Positions 37,201 through 64,000 of a stretch of DNA of 64,000 nucleotides are shown piece by piece. Position numbers and translations under genes: made by a program. The number at the start of each line of letters is the position of its first letter. Positions within the stretch are counted from its first letter, which is position 1. The notes under the pieces are model-generated. The model was not told the DNA's origin. It worked only from the letters and a program-made list of their open reading frames with translations, and did no database searches. Origin of the DNA: Mesostigma viride. Its lineage: Eukaryota > Streptophyta > Mesostigmatophyceae > Mesostigmatales > Mesostigmataceae. The stretch is from positions 4,006,622 to 4,070,621 of the forward strand of contig RPFO01000022.1 in the NCBI GenBank assembly GCA_009746045.1, written 5' to 3'.

Positions 37201-37451
37201 CCCCCGCAGGACTGCGACCAGCCCAGCCTGGCCGGCACCTCCTGACGTGGGCTGGGCCCAGTGATGTTAGACGCCGCAAGGCCCGCACCTTCAAAGAACA
37301 GCTAGTAGAGGACATGGGGGGCCTAGGCCTCTCCGTGATTTGGAAGAAGATGATGGACAAGGCCAAGTGGGCCCAGGTCATAGAGGACAACGAGCCCCCC
37401 CCAGTGGGGAAGCGCCCGCGTGTGCAATCCCACGGGAGGCACGCTAGATAG
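34258..37451 (+). pseudogene. LINE ORF2: endonuclease and reverse transcriptase, one frameshift
   Basis: The endonuclease opens with GIASFNVRTL and AVLGVQEHRR, then shifts frame near 34485. From 34518 a 977-residue frame is intact: QGGVGLL, the C-terminal SDHRL of the AP-type endonuclease (about residue 175), then RT with GNYRGVCIQSAPLKLLMRLI, QHGFRSGRNTVQ, LVDFIKAFDSVFW, QKGVWQGCVLSPYLF and the catalytic YADD (about 703-706). After the RT come VLPVLTYGAETWTL and RRLQLVGHLARTNQ. No RNase H domain is seen. It copies element RNA into a nicked target by target-primed reverse transcription. Confidence 0.95.
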
Positions 37452-37637
37452 CTCCCCTAGGGCAGCGTGCGGCTGCCTAGATAGATGTGTAGTTAGAATG
37501 TTGTTAGATAGATGTAGTATGTAGCCAATGTAGATAGATTAGACCGGTAGGAATATGTGCACCCATCCATCCATCCATCGGGGTTAATGCTCCGTGACTC
37601 CCCAACGGGAGCACGAGTCTAATTAATTAATTAATTA

Positions 37638-37650
37638 ATTGTCGTGCACC
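37638..37650 (+). repeat. Right target-site duplication of LINE copy 1
   Basis: Follows the (AATT)n tail directly and matches 32293-32305 exactly. Part of its ATT could belong to the tail. Confidence 0.85.
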
Positions 37651-37765
37651 CTCCTAAGAGAATGGGTGGGATGGGGTACAATAATTAATTCATTAAACTC
37701 GTGCCCTCGTTGGGAAGTCACGGGGCATTAACCCTGATGGATGGATAGATGGATCGGTGTGCACA
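37651..37765 (-). mobile_element. Inverted retroelement 3' tail
   Basis: On the minus strand this reads CATCCATC, GGGTTAATGCCCCGTGACTT, CCCAACGAGGGCACGAG and then TTAATGAATTAATT. That is a diverged copy of the LINE 3' end in the opposite direction. No body sequence was recognised next to it. Confidence 0.6.
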
Positions 37766-37999
37766 CACAATTGAATTGAATTGAATCAAGGAACATTACT
37801 CCGTTGGCCGTACGCTACGCCCCCTTCTAAGAAGGTTCCAGCCGTGTTCAGCCCGTTTCACGTTTCGAGACTGAACAAGTCTCGAGTGGACACGTGTGTA
37901 GTACTCCTACACACACAGATCTCGAATGATTTATCTAGTACAAATCCGATCGGCTGGCTTGCATCACTCCCCGGACAGGAGAACTTTTGCGGTTGGACT

Positions 38000-38510
38000 G
38001 TAGGTGTCAGCTGGCGATGCCTTAGGATCAGGAGACGTCCGTCTTATAGTCAGCAAAAGTGGGTGCGAGAGGTCCCCAGTTCGATTCCGGCCTGGCTTCA
38101 TTTGCAGATCGCGTTTTCCGCGGACCGGCACTGAGCGCAAATGGTTTTCACTTCTTGCGGCTTGCCAAATCAGAATCAGAAATCAGAAAATTACTCTGTT
38201 GGGAGTATATGTACATAGCACATATCCCTGAGTGTTGCCATGCTACGCCCTGGCTATGTTCAGATTACTTGTCCACGCTACTTGTTATGCCACGCTCACA
38301 TGGGTCTTATTGCACCCACAGTTTGCCGGATCGGTAGCATGTCCTTTTAGCTAGCGCGCCTGAATGCAGTTGTGGCATGCTTTTGGCATGAAGGAGGCTG
38401 GGGGTCTCTGCCCTTTCTCCTGTTGTGCACACACAGGAGTTAAAAGCACTTCGGTGCTCCGTGACTCCCCAACGGGAGCATGTGTTTAACCCAATTAATT
38501 AATCCCTGAG
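38000..38510 (+). mobile_element. Candidate SINE with tRNA-like B box and LINE-type tail
   Basis: An RNA polymerase III B-box-like motif, AGTTCGATTCC, sits at 38079-38089. About 370 bp later the LINE tail hairpin (GGTGCTCCGTGACTCCCC...) and AATTAATTAAT follow (38453-38503). A convincing A box and cloverleaf were not found. The 5' boundary is a guess. Confidence 0.4.
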
Positions 38511-38810
38511 ATGGGGTATATGGCTTTAATTTAATACATTCTGGGCTACTTCCTGCAAGGGTAGGATGTAAACTACACCTGCTCTGGGTGCACAAAGTGC
38601 ACCTGCACCACTAGGTATTCCAGCTGCATGCAAAGGTGCAGACATATAGGGTGGAAGATATCATCATGGCTATGCAAAGGCTAGGGCATGGCTTCTCAGC
38701 AGAGAGTGACTCTCTGCATAGGCAGAGCTTGGCTGAATTCTTAATGCATCATCCATGGGGAGTCCCATTATAGGCAGAGCGTGGCTAGATTCTTAAGGCA
38801 GCATATAGGC

Positions 38811-40441
38811 AGAACAAGGGGTCGCCTGCCGACCCCGGCAACTACAGAGGGGTGTGCATTCAAAGTGCCCCCCTCAAGCTTCTTATGCGGCTCATCCTGA
38901 ACCGTCTGCGCACAGCCCTGGACGGTCACCTCAGCGAGACTTGAGCAGCACGGCTTCCGTTCAGGTCGCAACACAGTACAGGCGCTCTTCGCTACTCGCC
39001 GCCTGGTGGAGGAACTGCAACGCCTTCAGCCTGGTGAGTCCCCTTTGCACCTTGTGCTGGTGGACTTCATCAAAGCCTTCGATTCGGTTTTCTGGCCTGC
39101 GCTTTGGGACATCCTCGAGTTGTTCCGGATCCCCCGCCCCCTGATTGCTGTCATCCGCAACCTGTATGAAGGGTCCACCACTTCGGTGCGCACTTCTTAC
39201 GGGACCACGCCCCCATGCCCTTTACAGAAGGGTGTGTGGCAGGGCTGCGTGCTGTCGCCCTACCTGTTCATTATTGTTGTCGAATACGTAATGATTCAGG
39301 CGCGCAAGCGATTTGCCCGCATTGTGGGCAGGGAACCAGGAGTGCAGGTTGCTAACAAATTCTGGCATGGCGGTGCGGACACGGAGATTCGGCTGGCAGA
39401 CATCATTTACGCAGACGACACCACCCTCTTCGAGGACACTGAGCACGTGCAGACATGGCTTGGTCAACTGCCTGGCTCTCGAGGCCCGTGCAGTGGGGCT
39501 TGAGGTCAGCAAGAAGACAGAGGCCCTGGCGGTTGGGCTCACCAACCAACCGCCGCCCCTCTATCTCCTAGACGGCTCTCGAGTCCTGTATCGGGACCGC
39601 GTTAAGCTGCTGGGCAGCCTGCTCCCCAGCTGCGAGGTGGATGTGGACCATCGCATCTCCCTCGCCTGGCACGCTTTACGCCAGTACCCGGTACCTGCCC
39701 GGGGCCCTGTGGCGCAAGCCCCTGGGCAAGATCGAGAAACAGGACCTGTTCAAGGTCCTCGTCCTTCCTGTTCTCACGTATGGCGCCGAGACGTGGACCC
39801 TCACCGCCGACCTGGCCCGCAAGCTGGACGGCGCGGTCACCAGCATTCTGCGTTCCATTTTCAGAGTAGGATATGCTGCTCATGTCCGCAATGAGGACCT
39901 ATACCAGGGCATGCCCTATATCACCAGCACAATTAAGCAACGCCGCCTGCAGCTAGTAGGGCACCTAGCTCGCACCAACCAGGTAGACACCTCACGTGGC
40001 CCCCCCGCAGGTCTGCGACCAGCCCAGCCTGGCCGGCACCTCCTGACGTGGGCTGGGCCCAGTGATGTTAGACGCCGCAAGGCCCGCACCTTCAAAGAAC
40101 AGCTAGTAGAGGACATGGGGGGCCTAGGCCTCTCCGTGATTTGGAAGAAGATGATGGACAAGGCCAAGTGGGCCCAGGTCATAGAAGACAACGAGCTCCC
40201 CCCAGTGGGGAAGCGCCCGCGTGTGCAATCCCGCGGGAGGCACGCCAGATAGCTCCCCCTAGGGCAGCGAGCGGCTGCCTAGATAGATGTTGTAGTTAGA
40301 ATGCTGTTAGATAGATGTAGTATGTAGCCAATGGAGATAGATTAGACCGGTAGGAATGTTTGCACCCATCCATCCATCCATCGGGGTTAATGCTCCGTGA
40401 CTCCCCAACGGGAGCACGATTCTAATTAATTAATTAATTAA
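38811..40441 (+). mobile_element. 5'-truncated LINE, copy 2
   Basis: Collinear with copy 1 from about 36030 to its tail and almost identical. It is flanked by the 12-bp direct repeat TTAAGGCAGCAT (38793-38804 and 40442-40453). Small insertions break the RT frame: after GAGACT near 38940 (creating a TGA), near 39463 (GTCA), and near 39689 (about 12 bp). It begins within the RT, so it is a dead copy made by incomplete reverse transcription. Confidence 0.95.
39006..40252 (+). pseudogene. Partial RT of LINE copy 2
   Basis: The frame 39006-39503 carries LVDFIKAFDSVFW, QKGVWQGCVLSPYLF and YADD. After indels, 39641-40252 carries the ETWTL region to the C-terminus. Its 5' half is missing. The protein is not complete in any frame. 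Confidence 0.93.
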
Positions 40442-40559
40442 TTAAGGCAGCATCCATGGGGGGGGCATTATGGGCGCACATACGCGTGGGCCACGTGCTA
40501 GGCTAAGCCTTACTAATCTACACAGTCTACTGCTATATTCCCTAGACTGGGGTTGCTGG

Positions 40560-41200
40560 GGTGGCAGGGGGTGCCTGCCAGGGCTTGTGGTCGACGTGGA
40601 TGACGTCCCCCCTCCAGCTAGTATACCCGTTTCCCCCCTGCGCTCTGCCGGAGCTGGAGGTAGGTCGGCCATAGCTCCCGTTGCCTCTGTTGCTAGGCCA
40701 GGGTCAAGTCGTCGTCCAGCGTGTAGGAAGTCCTCGAGAGCTTCTTGCGGCATTTAAGAAACGACTTTTTATCCGCCATGTACTTAAAGGTGAGGAGCAG
40801 GGGAGCCGGGCCAGCCTTACCCCGGGCGCGGGGAAGGCGGACAGCCGACATCCGCAGCTCACCGGCCAGTGAGTTGCATGGGGGCAAGAATGTCGCGCTT
40901 AAATGCCATGAGAAGAGTCTCTGAGGTCTCACCTGCCGGCTGGTCGAAGTGCTTGACGGTGACATTGTGGCTGCGCTGGGTGCGGTCGGCCTCCTCGCGG
41001 ACGTTGATGGCTTGTTGGCTGTTGCTTGAGCTGTGCCGCGATGGTGGAGGTGGTGGAGGTGGTGTGGTGCTTGAGCAGGTCCGCCCAGGTCTGGCCGGTG
41101 GGAGGGGCATCGCCGGCTGGGCCAGCGGGGGCTGGCTTGGCGGCAATGTCCTTCACCGCCTGGGCGCCCGGGGGAAGCTAGAGCAGTCCCCCCGGGGCGA
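40560..41200 (-). pseudogene. ORF1-like fragment of a retroelement
   Basis: The minus strand reads TGQTWADLLKHH, then in another frame NVTVKHFDQPAGETSETLLM, then KYMADKKSFLKCRKKLSRTS and LDDDLTLA. TAG stops follow before and after QQRQRELWPTYLQLRQSAGG. This resembles an RRM-like plus C-terminal ORF1 region. It follows the RT fragment in minus-strand order, which is opposite to a normal LINE, so the two are probably separate or rearranged pieces. Confidence 0.6.
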
Positions 41201-41214
41201 AAAGACTGCACACT

Positions 41215-41700
41215 TGGGGAGGGTGAGCCGAAGTTTGATGTCCGTCATGGCCACTTCAAGGGCAGCCAGGGCGGCAACCACAGCGTCAGCCGGGCCAAGG
41301 GCATGGATATCGTCCATATAGGCGAGGAGCACGACATCCGGGTGCGCAGCGTGGACACCTTGGAGAGCCTAGTTGTGCAGCGGGGCGGACAGGTAAAAGG
41401 GGCCGAGGGGGTCACCTTGCTGGGTTCCCGTGCGGGAAGCGACATCGGCGAGCGTCCCATCCTCCATGAGGAAGGAGAGTTGAGTGGGTTCGCCGTAGCA
41501 GGCTGCTGTCCACGCAAGAAGGTCAGGGAACGCCTCGCCGACGGCCTCAAAGATGCTAGCCTTGGTGACAGCATTGAACGCATTGTGGCAATCCACCTTC
41601 AGCGCCACATGGGTCGGATGCGTCTCTAGGTAGGCCTGAACTTTGTGCACGATGATGTCGCTGCCCCCTTTGGTGGCGACGCCGCATATATATTTGGTGG
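41215..41700 (-). pseudogene. RT fragment of a second retroelement family
   Basis: The minus strand encodes GGSDIIVHKVQAYLE, ALKVDCHNAFNAVTKASIF, GTQQGDPLGPFYL and, in another frame, VVLLAYMDDIHALGP. These are RT motifs with a YMDD catalytic box, clearly different from the YADD LINE. A (TA)n expansion sits at the upstream end and a frameshift lies near 41370. Confidence 0.8.
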
Positions 41701-41705
41701 CGACG

Positions 41706-41751
<46 letters not shown>

Positions 41752-41767
41752 AGGATATATATATATA
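41690..41767. repeat. (TA)n with duplicated GGTGGCGACGCCGCATATA
   Basis: A short duplicated segment is followed by about 22 TA units, interrupting the minus-strand RT fragment. Confidence 0.93.
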
Positions 41768-41956
41768 ATCCAAGTCGGCATCCTACAAGTTGACCTCATG
41801 AAAAACATACAAGAGTCGTGGCAAAATTCAAGGCATACGTTGGCAATCTTATTAGAAACAGCAATGCATGCATCAACTAGAAGCAGCACAAGAGGCAAAG
41901 GTGGGGTCCATGTAAAACTTCGAAGGGTTTCAAAATATTCGATACTCCAACCGTTT

Positions 41957-42415
41957 CTACCCCGTGACTGCCTCAACGTAGGCATGTGACTGATAAACTG
42001 TCTGACTGATGAATGAATGAATGAATATGGAACGTACCATGGCTACTGCGAGTGCTCCCAACGAACCCAGTGTGGTGAGCACGATCCAACTGTGACAAGG
42101 CGCGAATCGCCCTTGCCGTAGCAACCGCCGGGTGGTGAAATAGCGGTGTGTGGCTTGGGTCAGAAGGAGACAGCCGAGCCCCACAAACACTGTCCCCAGT
42201 TCCTGCTGTCTGGTGCCTTCTTCAACCCGGAGCAAGATGACTCCAAAACGGGCGGACGCTAAGGCGGTTCGGAACCACGCCAGGTACGTGCGCTCGTTCG
42301 CCATGTGGTCCTCTGGGGTAGAACCGTTCATCTCCGTCGCCGGCGATCGACAGGTCATGGAGGACGGCATCCTTGCATCTCCTCGGCCGGAAAGGTTTTC
42401 GCAAAGCAAAATCAA
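41957..42415 (-). CDS. DUF202-type small membrane protein, copy 2
   Basis: A 152-residue frame with HMANERTYLAWFRTALAS, then GTVFVGLGCLLLTQATHRYF and WIVLTTLGSLGALAVAMV, giving three predicted membrane segments. It aligns closely with the protein at 26672-27022 over about 85 residues; the shared blocks HMANERTYLAW and FVGLGCLLL are nearly identical. The N-terminal 30 residues and the tail differ. A start at the second Met (MPSSM) is possible. The function of DUF202 proteins is not established. Confidence 0.75.
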   Translation of the reverse strand: MILLCENLSGRGDARMPSSMTCRSPATEMNGSTPEDHMANERTYLAWFRTALASARFGVILLRVEEGTRQQELGTVFVGLGCLLLTQATHRYFTTRRLLRQGRFAPCHSWIVLTTLGSLGALAVAMVRSIFIHSFISQTVYQSHAYVEAVTG

Positions 42416-44933
42416 AACGAGGTGAAACTAAGCAATATGGTGAAAATCGGCAGAGGCAGTACTGGCATCTTCTTGGACTCGCTTATCCTCCCATGCCAAT
42501 GCGGTTGATTTCCTTTCCTTTCCCCTTGATAGGAATAAGCGTTACGACCTCATATTAATCCCTTGAGCACAGCGTCGTCCAACGTCGGTTGACTTCTTAA
42601 ACCAGTCGAAAGTCCTGTGTGCGTTCCCTAGATGGTGATGTAGAGTGCTATCGATTTCATCGGCCGCTGGCGTGATCTTCATAAAATAAAGTATACAATA
42701 AATGGCGACATCCTACTGCAACCACGCACCCGGGGTTTGCTGGCAACGCTCGCTGGATAAAGTGGGCAACCCCGGCAGGGCGAAGCCTAAGAACGAACAC
42801 CACGTTCTAGCTCTGCCTTTTGAGAAAGTGATTGTCGCGCTGACTTGCACAGGTAGACACTCTTTTTCGCGAAAAGAAAGGCCACGGCAGCGTGTAGTTT
42901 AGCCAACGCGGTCTTACACTCTTACTTCACGCCCAGGTTGACGTGCTCCCAGCTTCGGAGCTTCCTGGTCATGTGAGTCAGCATATTTCTTCAAAGAGCA
43001 TTCCATCTCGTCACGATCACGTGGCTGGCTGGTTGCGGTGAATTTGGTATGTACGTTACTATGTGTTACCAGCATTCACAAGCGCCAAAATTTACCCAGT
43101 TCACGGGTCCGTTACGCCTTGTTGGCCGCCCCGCGTGACCGGCAGCGAGTACTTTTGCCAACGGCGCCTCCAAGATACAGGTACGGTTATACGACGTCTC
43201 CCTCAGAGTAGTGCGGAAACTAGTTCCTGGACGAGGATGCCGAAATTAGCACAACAGGCCAAACTCAACGGGCCTAAACAAAAAGCTATGGAGATGATTT
43301 CTGCTTTACCAGCTTTTGGAGGTCGAAGCAGACTGTCACATGCGAATTGGCTGCCGTCCCCGCGGTTTTACACGTAATTTTTCATTGTAATTAGGAGATG
43401 ACTTGCCGTGATGATGGGATCAAACTGCAATAACTTGCCAACGGTGCGCAAAGCCTGAAATCATGCTTCGTCGTAAAATCCTGGGCGACAAGACGTGTAA
43501 TGGCAAACTTTTTGCAGTGTAGCGAGGTCGCGGAAGCTAAGCTGAGCGGTGTGCTGCGGAAACCATGTCGTGATGCTCCTGTAATGGAAGCTGAGGATTA
43601 TGCCAGGGTAATACGAACCAGATCCCTAGAAAGGGTCATCAATGGGGGACACTTCGGTTCTCCGACGGTCGGGGGACTTCGGAGGAAGCACAGAATTGCA
43701 CACCCCTAGGATACGCCAGGCTGACGATAGTTCTCGGAAAGCAGGTACGTCGCTCTTGCTGATACGCAATAGGATATCTGATTCTATCCTGACGGTAACA
43801 ATACGAGTTGGGCCTTAAGTTGGACGTTGTTTCTTAGCATCAACAACGTACCATGCCGGCCTCCCTACACACCTCCCCGTTTCGAAAAAGAAGGTTTCCA
43901 ACATGCGCATTATCGTCTTTTTCCGGGCAAATATTTCCCTGTGTTGATAACGCGAACTTCAAAGGTTGATGCGGTGGCGCTGGGCACGTGAGAAACATGG
44001 CATTGGGCGAAGAAGCAGCCAGAGTGCCGGGTAGACTTTGGTCCCGGGCGCCGGTGACCTTCTTCCTGGTAGTGTCACCGCACTGTCCAAAAAAGCCCAA
44101 CTTTTTACCAGCAATTCACTCGTGCTACTCATATCCTACTGTCAGGCTAAGTCATGGGACTGTCAGGCCAACATCAGCATTCTCAAGGATTGCTCATGCC
44201 TAGGCCTCATTCACTGTCTTGTATAAGGCAGCCAGACAGTAATTCTGGAAACCTGATATGCCCTTGCCTTGGCTGGCTGTGACCATGGCTCATTCGCATG
44301 CATTCTATCAACTTGGGAGGCAAACTGTGAGGAAAACATATACTTAAGGCACGTGGAATGCGCACAACACATCGTGGAATGACATACACACAGCATGCAC
44401 ACATAGTACACACGATGCATGGCACACACAACATAGCGAGGTAGTTGGCGCTATACTCACGAGCGTACTGAAATTCTTACAAGAGTACTCTTACCAGAGA
44501 ACTGAAATTCCCACTAGAACAAGAGTTCTGAGAGACCAACGCAGGGCTCTTACAGTGTCATGATCCCTGGCGGCTCTCTGCCCGCCACGCGACCCCCCTG
44601 CAAGCGGATGTGGATTGGCCGATGCCATGGTACGCGGACGCGCGTCGATCGCCTCATGCATGGGTAGCTAGGGAGTGGACAGGCGGTCCTACAGTAGCAA
44701 GTTATAGCCAGTTTGATGATGTCTTGTTAGGGGTTATTGATGAGACACACACCTTTCTATCCATGCCCCCCTGGTAGCAACCCCCTTCTATTCCCCCCTC
44801 CCTGATCCCCCGCTTAACCCCGTTGGGATCGTTACACTTGTCGCACATCCGTGCATTCCAGAAGGTGGCTCCCGTCCCCTCAGCGCGCGCCGCCCAAGTT
44901 CCAGCCATGCATCCCTCCCCCCCTCTCCCCCAG
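42416..44933. other. Spacer, no gene recognised; likely holds the start of the EF-hand gene
   Basis: Several short frames exist (for example 43236 onward, MPKLAQQAKLNGPKQKAMEM), but none has recognised homology or a good donor in phase with the first clear exon at 44934. The upstream exon or exons of that gene are expected here. Confidence 0.5.

Positions 44934-64000
<19,067 letters not shown>

Larger units (their letters stand above)
32306..37637 (+). mobile_element. Full-length non-LTR retrotransposon, copy 1
   Basis: The element is bounded by a 13-bp direct repeat, ATTGTCGTGCACC, at 32293-32305 and 37638-37650. It has a 5' leader, an ORF1 region with coiled coil and RNA-binding-like domain, an ORF2 with endonuclease and reverse transcriptase, and a 3' end carrying a GCTCC...GGGAGC hairpin and an (AATT)n tail. 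The tail and ETWTL-type region after the RT resemble RTE/CR1-like LINEs, but the clade is inferred. ORF1 has three frameshifts and ORF2 one, so this copy appears inactive unless these are sequence errors. Confidence 0.93.

Noticed and set aside
38040-38110. tRNA gene
   Set aside because: A B-box-like motif is present, but the T-stem pairs poorly and no convincing A box or anticodon arm was found; kept only as a SINE candidate.
43063-43377. Start exon of the EF-hand gene at the ATG at 43236
   Set aside because: No convincing donor in the needed phase and no similarity to support it.

Overview
The window looks like nuclear DNA of a GC-rich, intron-rich microbial eukaryote, most likely a microalga. 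The exons carry GT-AG introns, short TTTAGGG-type telomere motifs occur internally (near 2.7, 24.3 and 49.0 kb), non-LTR retrotransposons are present, and the introns are swollen with micro- and minisatellites. I cannot name the lineage from sequence alone. No rRNA gene, convincing tRNA gene, CRISPR array or prokaryotic operon is visible. Exon joins were inferred by eye from splice signals, protein family conservation and codon phase. Every join listed is phase-consistent, but none is backed by transcripts.

Layout. (1) 31-3664, minus strand: 5' part of MRD1/RBM19, an RNA-binding ribosome-biogenesis factor, leaving the window at its left edge. (2) 3913-10948: a 7-kb array of the 7-mer GGATGAA. 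(3) 13311-25977, plus: a complete 13-exon MUS81 structure-specific endonuclease gene (743 aa predicted) with repeat-filled introns and a coding minisatellite in exon 6. (4) 26672-27022, minus: DUF202-type membrane protein. (5) 29037-30433, plus: two-exon DPM2, a subunit of dolichol-phosphate mannose synthase. (6) 32306-37637, plus: a full-length non-LTR retrotransposon bounded by a 13-bp target-site duplication. It is followed by an inverted 3' tail, a candidate SINE, a second 5'-truncated copy with a 12-bp duplication (38811-40441), and minus-strand fragments of another retroelement (about 40560-41700). (7) 41957-42415, minus: a second DUF202 paralogue. (8) 44934-64000, plus: at least 15 exons of a long coiled-coil protein ending in a pair of EF-hands. 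Its start was not found and its end lies beyond the window.

The most unusual signal is how the introns are built. At many junctions in MUS81 and in the coiled-coil/EF-hand gene, and at one in MRD1, the last bases of the exon plus its 5' splice site are repeated, intact or decayed, in the intron that follows. Examples are 61798-62100, 50080-51735, 54794-55185, 56350-56520, 23285-23545, 25100-25260 and 19652-19915. In MUS81 intron 3 the acceptor context is also repeated upstream of the real acceptor. I call these splice-junction echoes. They suggest introns that grow, and perhaps arise, by serial tandem duplication across exon-intron boundaries.

The genes do not form one pathway. MRD1 acts in pre-rRNA processing, MUS81 in recombination and replication-fork repair, DPM2 in ER glycosylation and GPI synthesis, and the last gene is probably a calcium-binding structural protein. 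What they share is the repeat expansion and retroelement load of the locus.
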